From the NCBI RefSeq assembly GCF_900110135.1, contig NZ_FOCO01000012.1:1-64000 (forward strand): a stretch of DNA of 64,000 bases, in the 5' to 3' direction. The translations under genes and the position numbers were made by a program. Positions 57,487-64,000 of the stretch are shown piece after piece (the stretch's first letter is position 1; each line of letters starts with the position of its first letter). Origin of the DNA: Pseudorhodobacter antarcticus (GTDB taxonomy: Bacteria; Pseudomonadota; Alphaproteobacteria; Rhodobacterales; Rhodobacteraceae). The notes below the pieces were generated by a model that was given only the letters and a program-made list of their open reading frames with translations, did not search any database and had not been told where the DNA came from.

Positions 57487-58354
57487 GCCGCGCCCGCCAG
57501 ATCAAATACAGCCCCACCGCGATCATCGGCACCGACAGCGCTTGCCCCATCGTCACCCCGTACCCCCCCGTTTGAAACGCAAGGCCCAAAGGGTTGCCGT
57601 CCGTCACAAACTGCGCGTCGGGTTGGCGGAAAAATTCCACGAAAAACCGCGCGGCACCGTAGCCGGCAAGAAACAGCCCCGCAATTTGGCCCGGCCGCGA
57701 CAGCCAGCCAGATCGGAACACCAACCACAACAGCGCCGCGCCCAGCAACAGCCCCTCCAGCCCCGCCTCATAGAGTTGGCTGGGGTGGCGGGCGCAAATG
57801 CCGATCACATCGGGGCAATATTGCGCCGCATCCCCCGGAAAGGCCACGCCCCACTGCATATCGGTCGCGCGCCCCCACAGCTCGGCGTTGATGAAATTGG
57901 CAATTCGGCCCAGCAAAATACCGGGGGGGGCGGCCAGTGCCAGCAAATCGGCGGCAGGCAGCAGCGGGATTTTTTCCATCCGAAAAAACACATAGCCCGC
58001 GATGACCACGCCCAAGAACCCACCGTGAAACGACATGCCCCCTTGCCAGACCTTCAAAATCTCGGTCGGGTGCGACAGGTAATACCCGGGCTGGTAAAAC
58101 AACACGAACCCCAATCGCCCACCCAAAATCACCCCCGCGATGATCCATGTCAGCAAGCGTTCCACCTGATCGGCGGTCATCGGCGGTTTGCCCGCCCACA
58201 GGTTTGGGGCCAGCGCGCGCAGCACCAACCGCCACCCCACCAACAGCCCCACGATATAGGCCAGCGCGTACCAGCGCAGCGCGAATGTCATCCCGCCAAC
58301 GCTGATCGAAAACAGGTCGGGCGACAGGTTTGGAAAGGCGATATAGCCTTGCAT
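57476..58354 (-). CDS. lgt: Prolipoprotein diacylglyceryl transferase
   Basis: Inner-membrane enzyme adding diacylglycerol to the lipobox Cys, 292 aa. [16 protein letters not shown] and [17 protein letters not shown] (Lgt signature), plus [12 protein letters not shown] and [16 protein letters not shown]. Start ATG at 58354 (second of ATGATG, RBS AAAGGA about 6 nt before); 58357 is possible. Seven TM helices expected. First gene of lgt-MidA-pgeF. Confidence 0.96.
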   Translation of the reverse strand: MQGYIAFPNLSPDLFSISVGGMTFALRWYALAYIVGLLVGWRLVLRALAPNLWAGKPPMTADQVERLLTWIIAGVILGGRLGFVLFYQPGYYLSHPTEILKVWQGGMSFHGGFLGVVIAGYVFFRMEKIPLLPAADLLALAAPPGILLGRIANFINAELWGRATDMQWGVAFPGDAAQYCPDVIGICARHPSQLYEAGLEGLLLGAALLWLVFRSGWLSRPGQIAGLFLAGYGAARFFVEFFRQPDAQFVTDGNPLGLAFQTGGYGVTMGQALSVPMIAVGLYLIWRARRAA

Positions 58355-58518
58355 CATAAATCCTTTTGCAGCGTGACGCGCGTGGGTCGTCTTGTCGGGC
58401 GCGCATCCGCTGATGTCAACCAATTCGCCGCAAGGCGGCCTTGCGCCTTGGCCTTGTCGTGGCCGCCCCAAACCGCCATATATGCAGCACAACACCGGAA
58501 CCAAAGCAGGAGGCCCCG

Positions 58519-58770
58519 ATGCAGACCCGTAACAAATTCTTTGACGATATGTCGCAGTTGATGACCAACGCGATGGGCGTCGCCCAAGGGGCCAAGACAG
58601 AGGCCGAAACCGCGATGAATTCGATGGTGGACCGTTGGCTCGCCAGCCGTGATTTCGTCACGCGTGAGGAATTTGACGCCGTGCGCGGCATGGCCCAAAA
58701 AGCACGCGAGGAAAATGCGGCCCTGTCCGCCCGCCTTGACGCGCTTGAGGCGAAAAAGACCAAAGCCTGA
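58519..58770 (+). CDS. UbiK/YqiC-type accessory factor (BMFP family)
   Basis: 83 aa. [20 protein letters not shown], then [20 protein letters not shown] and [11 protein letters not shown], a helix plus C-terminal coiled coil as in BMFP (UbiK/YqiC) proteins, which in E. coli assist ubiquinone synthesis. ATG at 58519 with AGGAGG at 58508. Divergent from lgt; followed by a kinase-like gene after 5 nt. Confidence 0.85.
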   Translation: MQTRNKFFDDMSQLMTNAMGVAQGAKTEAETAMNSMVDRWLASRDFVTREEFDAVRGMAQKAREENAALSARLDALEAKKTKA

Positions 58771-58775
58771 CTGGC

Positions 58776-59651
58776 GTGACCCTGATCATCGCCTGTGACG
58801 GCGGCGGCACGGGGTGCCATGTTGTGATCGCCGATCTGGCGGGCCGCGTGTTGGCGCAAGGGGCGGGCGGTCCGGCCAATGTCACCACTGATTTTGACGC
58901 CGCTTTGGCCAATTTGCGTGCGGCCTTGGCGCAGGCGGTGGCGCAGTCGGGTGGGCTGGATGTTTCAAATGCTGTGGCGCATTTCGGCCTTGCGGGCGTG
59001 ACATCTGCGCAGATGACCCAGCGGGTGGCGCAAGCGCTGCCCTTGCGCAATATCTGCGTGACGGGCGACCAAGGCGTGGCGCTGGCGGGGGCGCTGGGGG
59101 GCGGTGACGGGGTGCTGATGGCCCTGGGCACCGGCACCATCATCGCCAGCACAAAGGGTGGGCAGGTCATGCGGATTGGCGGCTGGGGGCTGCAGCTGTC
59201 GGACCAAGCATCGGGTGCATGGTTGGGGCGTTGCGCATTGGAACAAACCCTGAGGTGCCATGACGGGTTGGATGCCTTTTGCGATCTGACCCGCGATACT
59301 TTTGATGAATTTCAACGGGATCCCCTTGCGATGGTTGCCTTTGCCGCCACGGCAAAACCCGCCGATTACGCTCGGTTTGCGCCGCAAGTGGTGCAGGCGG
59401 CGGCGGCAGGTACGCCCGGCGGGGTGCAGTTGATGCAGCGGGGGGCGGCCTATCTGTGCCGCGCGCTGGGGGTGTTGGCGTTTGCCCCGCCTGACGTGCT
59501 GTGCCTAACGGGCGGCGTTGGCCCGCATTATGCGCCCTATTTGCCAAAGCTTGTGCAAGCGGCGATCACGCCCGCCAAAGGCAGCGGGCTGGACGGGGCG
59601 CTGCACCTTGCCCTTGCGCGCCAGCGGGCGCAAACCAACCGCCCCGCTTAA
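58776..59651 (+). CDS. BadF/BadG/BcrA-type ATPase, N-acetylglucosamine kinase-like
   Basis: 291 aa ASKHA-fold protein starting with GTG at 58776, 5 nt after the previous stop. IIACDGGGTGCHVVIADLAG (phosphate 1), LALGTGTIIAST (phosphate 2) and LCLTGGVGPHYAPYLP (adenosine region) are present. This family includes GlcNAc/glucosamine kinases. It sits before an SDR and an FAH-type gene, so a sugar or amino-sugar catabolic role is possible. Confidence 0.85.
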   Translation: MTLIIACDGGGTGCHVVIADLAGRVLAQGAGGPANVTTDFDAALANLRAALAQAVAQSGGLDVSNAVAHFGLAGVTSAQMTQRVAQALPLRNICVTGDQGVALAGALGGGDGVLMALGTGTIIASTKGGQVMRIGGWGLQLSDQASGAWLGRCALEQTLRCHDGLDAFCDLTRDTFDEFQRDPLAMVAFAATAKPADYARFAPQVVQAAAAGTPGGVQLMQRGAAYLCRALGVLAFAPPDVLCLTGGVGPHYAPYLPKLVQAAITPAKGSGLDGALHLALARQRAQTNRPA

Positions 59652-59746
59652 GCCCGGTTTTGCCGAGTGACTTGCCGGGTGACTTGGCGGTTGACATGGG
59701 GCCAAAAACCATGACCCTGCACCCTTGTATGGTAGAACCAAAGGGG

Positions 59747-60496
59747 ATGGATTTGGGCAGACTTTCAGGCAAACGCGCTTTTGTGACGGCGGCGGGACAA
59801 GGCATCGGGCGGGCGGCAGCATTGGCGATGGCGCGCGAAGGGGCGCAAGTTTTTGCCACCGATATCAACGGTGATGCGCTGCAAACCTTGGCAGGTGACG
59901 GGCTGCAAACGCATCTTTTGGACGTGCGCGACAAAGCGGCTGTTGCCGATATGGCCGCCAAAATCGGCGCGGTTGATATTTTGTTCAACTGCGCGGGCTT
60001 TGTGGCGCATGGCACGATTTTGGATTGCGACGAAGATCAATGGGCGTTCAGCGTCGATCTGAACATGACCGCAATGTACCGCGTGACGCGCGCGTTTTTG
60101 CCCGCCATGCTGGCCCATGGCGGCGGGTCGATTATCAACATGTCGTCGGTCGCATCCTCGATTATCGCAGCCCCCAACCGCTTTGTTTATGCCGCAACCA
60201 AGGCCGCTGTGATCGGCATGACCAAGGCGATTGCCGCCGATTTCATCACCCAAGGCATCCGTTGCAACGCGATTTGCCCCGGCACCATCGACAGCCCGTC
60301 GCTGGCGCAGCGCATGACCGATCTGGGCGGCGGCGATTACGAAAAGGGCCGCGCGGCCTTTATGACCCGCCAACCGATGGGCCGCCTTGGCACGCCCGAA
60401 GAAATTGCAAATCTGGTGGTGTATTTGGGGTCTGATGACAGCAGCCTAACCACCGGGGCCGCCCATGTGATTGATGGCGGCTGGTCCAACACTTGA
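59747..60496 (+). CDS. Short-chain dehydrogenase/reductase
   Basis: 249 aa classical SDR. TAAGQGIGRAAALAMA (TGxxxGIG variant), NCAGFVA (NNAG-like), active-site SVASSII...YAATK (Ser, YxxxK) and NAICPGTIDSPSL. Start is ATG at 59747 by family length; 59711 and 59729 are in-frame alternatives. With the next gene it resembles the 2-keto-3-deoxy-L-fuconate dehydrogenase plus hydrolase pair of L-fucose or L-rhamnose breakdown; substrate not proven. Confidence 0.9.
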   Translation: MDLGRLSGKRAFVTAAGQGIGRAAALAMAREGAQVFATDINGDALQTLAGDGLQTHLLDVRDKAAVADMAAKIGAVDILFNCAGFVAHGTILDCDEDQWAFSVDLNMTAMYRVTRAFLPAMLAHGGGSIINMSSVASSIIAAPNRFVYAATKAAVIGMTKAIAADFITQGIRCNAICPGTIDSPSLAQRMTDLGGGDYEKGRAAFMTRQPMGRLGTPEEIANLVVYLGSDDSSLTTGAAHVIDGGWSNT

Positions 60497-60509
60497 AAGG
60501 AACGACGAT

Positions 60510-61358
60510 ATGAAACTGTTTCGACACGGGGATTTAGGCCACGAAAAACCGGGGATTTTGGCCGCCGATGGCAGCTTGCGCGATCTGTCGGGCCATGTGG
60601 CCGATATTGGCGGCGATGTGCTGTCGGATGCGGGGCTGGCCGCGGTGGCCAAGATTGACCCGATGACACTGCCGTTGGTGGCCGCTGGCACGCGTATGGG
60701 CGCTTGCGTGGCGGGCACGGGGAAGTTCATCTGTATCGGGCTGAACTATGCCGATCATGCGGCCGAAAGCGGGCTGGCTGTGCCGCCTGAGCCGGTGATT
60801 TTCATGAAGGCCACATCAGCGATTTGTGGCCCCAACGACCCCATCATCATCCCGCGTGGGTCCGAAAAGACCGATTGGGAGGTGGAGCTGGGCGTGATCA
60901 TCGGCACCAAGTGCAAATATGTGACTGAGGCCGATGCTTTGGCCCATGTCGCGGGCTATTGCGTGTCCAACGATGTGTCCGAACGCGCCTTTCAAACTGA
61001 ACGTGCGGGGCAGTGGACCAAAGGCAAATCTTGCGATAATTTCGGCCAGATCGGCCCCTATTTGGTGACCCGAGATGAGGTGGCAGACCCGCAAGCATTG
61101 GCGATGTGGCTGACGGTGAACGGCAAGGAAATGCAAAACGGGTCCACCAAAACCATGGTTTACGGCGTGGCGCATGTGGTGGCCTATCTGTCGCAATTCA
61201 TGACCTTGCATCCGGGCGATGTGATTTCCACCGGCACCCCCCCCGGCGTTGGCATGGGCAAAAAGCCGCCGCAATATTTGCGCGCGGGCGATGTGGTGGA
61301 ACTGTCGATCGAAGGGTTGGGCGCACAACGCCAAGACGTGATCGCAGACCCGGCTTAA
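60510..61358 (+). CDS. Fumarylacetoacetate hydrolase-family protein
   Basis: 282 aa from the ATG at 60510 with GAAAGGA upstream. FICIGLNYADHAAESGL, PVIFMKATSAICGPNDPI, TDWEVELGVIIGTKCKYV (metal Glu residues) and SCDNFGQIGPYL, then ISTGTPPGVGMG. This subgroup includes 2,4-diketo-3-deoxy-L-fuconate hydrolase. 13 nt after the SDR, same operon. A terminator-like stem follows at 61365. Confidence 0.9.
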   Translation: MKLFRHGDLGHEKPGILAADGSLRDLSGHVADIGGDVLSDAGLAAVAKIDPMTLPLVAAGTRMGACVAGTGKFICIGLNYADHAAESGLAVPPEPVIFMKATSAICGPNDPIIIPRGSEKTDWEVELGVIIGTKCKYVTEADALAHVAGYCVSNDVSERAFQTERAGQWTKGKSCDNFGQIGPYLVTRDEVADPQALAMWLTVNGKEMQNGSTKTMVYGVAHVVAYLSQFMTLHPGDVISTGTPPGVGMGKKPPQYLRAGDVVELSIEGLGAQRQDVIADPA

Positions 61359-61364
61359 GCGGTT

Positions 61365-61392
61365 GGGCGGCAGGGCTATGGTCCCGCCGCCC
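61365..61392. terminator. Hairpin after the FAH-family gene
   Basis: GGGCGGC, A, GGG (61365-61375), loop, CCC, GCCGCCC (61383-61392): 10-bp stem with one bulged A, 7 nt after the stop, between convergent genes. No T tract. Confidence 0.6.
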
Positions 61393-61416
61393 GCGCTTTG
61401 GGGGATGCCGGATTTA

Positions 61417-61437
61417 GGTATTTAAGCCAAGATGAAG
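61417..61437 (+). repeat. Short dispersed motif, copy 3
   Basis: GGTATTTAAGCCAAGATGAA, in the 88-bp space between the FAH gene and murJ stop. Compare 37861 and 49081. Confidence 0.45.
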
Positions 61438-61446
61438 AGGGAAGGA

Positions 61447-62994
61447 TTAGCCCCGCTTACGGCGCAGTGCATTGGCGAAATCTGACAGGTGAAACGCGCC
61501 GAGCGCATTGCCAAAGCCGAAATAGCTGACAATCCCGGTCAACAGCAAGACCACCAGCGCGCCATAGCGCCAAACCGGGGTGGCCAGCGGCAAATCCAAC
61601 AGCTGCGCCATGCCAAACAGGCAGGCCCCCATCAGCAGCGCCGCCGCAATAATGCGCGGGGCGCGGTGGCGCAAGCGGTCGTCAAACCGCGCTTCAATCC
61701 CCATCGACCGCGCGCCCCACCACAGCTGCGCCATCATCACCCAAGCGGAAATTGTGGTGGCCCAAGCCGCCGCCGCAAAGCCGATCAGGGGCAGCAAAGC
61801 CACTGCCAGCGCCAGATTGACGACCATCGCAAGGGCTGCGTAATGAAAGGGGCGGCGCGTATCCTCGCGGGCATAGTACAGTGGTTGCAGCACTTTTTGC
61901 ATCACGAAGGCGGGCAGGCCGAGGCCGTAAATCGCGAGGGCCAGCGCCGTGGGGGTGGTATCGGCGGCGGTGAACGCGCCACGTTCAAACAGAACCGAAA
62001 TCAGCGGCCCCGCGATCACCACCAGCGCCACCGCCGATGGCACGGTCAGCGCCAGCGCAAATTCGGTGCCGCGGTTAAAGCTGTCTTGGCCGCCTGCGCT
62101 GTCATTGGCGCGCAAGCGGCGCGACAGGTCGGGCAGCAACACGGTGCCAATCGCAATGCCCACCACGCCCAAAGGCAGTTGGTACAAACGGTCGGCATAG
62201 GTCAACCACGCCACCGCCCCTTCGGTGAAACTGGCGACTTGGCGGCCGACCAACAGGTTGATCTGCACCACGCCGCCCGCCAGCACCGCAGGCGCTGCGA
62301 TCACCGCCAACCTGCGCAATTCCGGGGTCATGCGTGGCATCCGGGGGATGATCGTGAACCCGGCCTTTTTCGCCCACCACCAGGCAAAGGCGAATTGCGC
62401 CACCCCTGTCAATGGCACGGTCCAAGCCAGCGTTAGCCCCATATCCCAGCCCGCCCATGCTGCCAAAAGCATGGCCGCGATGAAGATGAGGTTTAGCAGA
62501 ACCGGGACAAAGGACGCCTCGGTGAACCGCCCCAGCGTGGTGAGAACGCCCGACAGAAGGGCGACGAGTGAGATAAACAGAATATAGGAAAACGCGATGC
62601 GCCCAAATGTCACCGCCAAATCAAACCGCGCGTCGCCCACAAACCCCGACGCCATCGCCCACACCAGCCATGGCATCAAAACCGTGCCCAGAATGGTGAA
62701 CACCACCAAAATCGCGCCAAGGGCCGAAAACGCATCTTGTGCGAACCCTTTTGCATCCTCGCCCGCCTCCAGCTTTTTGGCGAACAACGGCACGAAGGCC
62801 ATGTTGAACGCCCCTTCGGCAAAGAAACGGCGAAACATGTTGGGCAGGGAGAACGCGATCAAAAACGCCTCGGCCACGGGGCCGGTGCCCAGATAGGCCG
62901 CCATCATCACGTCGCGCACAAACCCCACGCCCCGACTGGCCAACGTCCACCCCCCCACGGTCAGAAAACTGCTGACCAAACGGATCGGCTTCAT
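61447..62994 (-). CDS. murJ: Lipid II flippase MurJ
   Basis: 515 aa MOP-superfamily flippase with about 14 TM helices. Starts RLVSSFLTVGGWTLASRGVG; FLIAFSLPNMFRRFFAEGAF is the MurJ/MviN signature, and LYYAREDTRRPFHYA is also conserved. Moves lipid II across the inner membrane. Its ATG overlaps the glnD stop by 4 nt (62991-62994). Confidence 0.96.
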   Translation of the reverse strand: MKPIRLVSSFLTVGGWTLASRGVGFVRDVMMAAYLGTGPVAEAFLIAFSLPNMFRRFFAEGAFNMAFVPLFAKKLEAGEDAKGFAQDAFSALGAILVVFTILGTVLMPWLVWAMASGFVGDARFDLAVTFGRIAFSYILFISLVALLSGVLTTLGRFTEASFVPVLLNLIFIAAMLLAAWAGWDMGLTLAWTVPLTGVAQFAFAWWWAKKAGFTIIPRMPRMTPELRRLAVIAAPAVLAGGVVQINLLVGRQVASFTEGAVAWLTYADRLYQLPLGVVGIAIGTVLLPDLSRRLRANDSAGGQDSFNRGTEFALALTVPSAVALVVIAGPLISVLFERGAFTAADTTPTALALAIYGLGLPAFVMQKVLQPLYYAREDTRRPFHYAALAMVVNLALAVALLPLIGFAAAAWATTISAWVMMAQLWWGARSMGIEARFDDRLRHRAPRIIAAALLMGACLFGMAQLLDLPLATPVWRYGALVVLLLTGIVSYFGFGNALGAFHLSDFANALRRKRG

Positions 62995-64000
62995 GCTTTT
63001 GCCCTTTCGGCGCCGTCGGTAATGGCTTGGCGCAGTTTGCGCTCCAGCGCCTCTTGCTTGGATTTCGTGTGCAATTTCAAGCCGAACATGTCCTTGACGT
63101 AAAAACTGTCCACCACCTGCGCGCCGAATGTCGCGATCACGGCGCTGGCGATATAGATGTTGTTGGCCGCCAAGGTCCGCGTCAAATCATACAGCAGGCC
63201 GGGGCGGTCGCGGGTGTCCACCTCGATGATTGAGTAAATCTCTGACCCCTCATTGTCAAAGGTGATGTGGGTGGGAAAGCGAAACTCGCGTTCACGCTTT
63301 TTCACGCGGTCGCGGTCGGCCATGGCATCGCGCGTCACCACCTCACCGCGCAGGGTTTTGCCAATCATCGACCGCATGCGCGGCAGCCGCGAGGTTTCAT
63401 ACGGTTTGCCATCGGCGTCTTGGACCCAAAACACCGCCGTCGCCCACCCATCCTTTGATGTATAGGTCCGCGCATCGACCACGTTCGCGCCCACCAACGC
63501 CAGCGCCCCCGCCAGCCGCGAGAAGATGCCCGGATGATCGGCCAGCGCAAAGGCCGCGCGCGTGGCGTCGCGGTCTGCATCAGGGTGCAGATCAATGCGA
63601 ATTTCGTCATCGGTAATATCGGTCAACAGTTGCGCAAACACCGCTTGGGTGTTGGTCGGCAAGCCTTGCCAATAAGGCGGATAATGCCGCGCCAACTCCA
63701 TCCGCAGCGCCTTGGCATCCCAGCCCACCAACGCCTCACGCAGCAGCTTTTTCGCCGCATCCGCGCGGTTTTCGCGGTTCAGGGTTTCCAACCCCCCTTC
63801 AAGCGCTGTGGTGGTATCGCGGTAAAGTTGCCGCAGCAGCATCGCTTTCCAATTGTTCCATGTGCCGGGGCCAACACCGCGAATATCGCACACGGTCAAC
63901 ACACACAGCAAATCCAACCGCTTGCGGGTTTTCACCAATTTCGCAAAATCGCGCACCGTGCGCGGGTCGCTTAAATCCCGTTTTTGCGCCACATCTGACA
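62991..64000 (-). CDS. glnD: GlnD, [protein-PII] uridylyltransferase, C-terminal part
   Basis: Runs off the right edge; the in-window GTG at 63992 is internal (codons for Ser-Asp precede it). About 336 of the usual 900+ residues. DLSDPRTVRDFAKLVKTRKR and GVGPGTWNNWKAMLLRQLY belong to the HD-adjacent region; two ACT domains follow (FSRLAGALALVGANVVDART; DRPGLLYDLTRTLAANNIYI). GlnD modifies PII proteins according to glutamine. Overlaps murJ, a common arrangement in this group. Confidence 0.95.
   Translation of the reverse strand, partial: SDVAQKRDLSDPRTVRDFAKLVKTRKRLDLLCVLTVCDIRGVGPGTWNNWKAMLLRQLYRDTTTALEGGLETLNRENRADAAKKLLREALVGWDAKALRMELARHYPPYWQGLPTNTQAVFAQLLTDITDDEIRIDLHPDADRDATRAAFALADHPGIFSRLAGALALVGANVVDARTYTSKDGWATAVFWVQDADGKPYETSRLPRMRSMIGKTLRGEVVTRDAMADRDRVKKREREFRFPTHITFDNEGSEIYSIIEVDTRDRPGLLYDLTRTLAANNIYIASAVIATFGAQVVDSFYVKDMFGLKLHTKSKQEALERKLRQAITDGAERAKA

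Overview
The window looks like chromosome from a marine-type alphaproteobacterium of the Rhodobacterales (Roseobacter-like). The evidence is gene content and order: an atpHAGDC operon without F0 genes, a glnD-murJ pair, a divergent trxB / Lrp-AsnC pair, a SPOR-dacF-tmk-holB-tatD-MBL run, DUF2125, DUF1150, DUF465 and TIGR01459 proteins, RTX and Hint_2 proteins, and many ATGA/TGATG stop-start overlaps. This assignment comes from family knowledge, not from a database search. No tRNA, rRNA or CRISPR array was seen.

Layout. 1-0.45 kb: decayed end of an IS21-type transposase. 0.7-6.4 kb: a PotABCD-type ABC importer with two near-duplicate binding proteins and hairpins between its genes. 6.5-12.8 kb (minus): a tightly overlapped operon, SPOR lipoprotein > D-Ala-D-Ala carboxypeptidase > tmk > holB > tatD > MBL hydrolase > AEC transporter. 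13.0-19.0 kb: a 1511-aa RTX protein ending in a Hint domain, head to head with a second Hint protein. 19.0-22.9 kb: rpsD with a long leader, hisC, prephenate dehydrogenase, extensin-like protein. 23-31.5 kb: DUF2125, ChaC-like protein, an ExbB/MotB-like membrane pair, M23 peptidase, clpA, gloB. 31.6-37.7 kb: methyltransferase, then atpHAGDC. 37.9-46.7 kb: H-type lectin, prs, isomerase, hydrolase, threonine aldolase, YcgN, ribF, MaoC, HAD hydrolase, ppaC, TraB/GumN. 46.9-49 kb: groESL with a CIRCE operator. 49-53.3 kb: EamA transporter, NUDIX, purK-purE, DUF465, Hsp20, DUF1150. 53.3-58.5 kb: trxB, Lrp, a non-coding-looking stretch that holds an untracked 52-aa gene and a probable sRNA, pgeF, MidA-like methyltransferase, lgt. 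58.5-64 kb: UbiK-like, BadF-like kinase, SDR, FAH-family hydrolase, murJ, and the 3' part of glnD.

Most striking observation: an insert in the RTX protein (about residues 199-270) reads as a von Hippel-Lindau (VHL) beta domain. The spacing of the hydroxyproline-pocket residues of human pVHL is reproduced exactly (W88/Y98/S111/H115/W117 correspond to W220/Y230/T243/H247/W249). It suggests a secreted calcium-binding protein that may recognise hydroxyproline-rich glycoprotein or a similar ligand. Other points of interest are a perfect 29-bp inverted repeat with a third arm copy between groES and groEL, the overlooked small basic protein, a stand-alone sRNA candidate, and a two-turn TTGCGCAA operator upstream of the Lrp gene.
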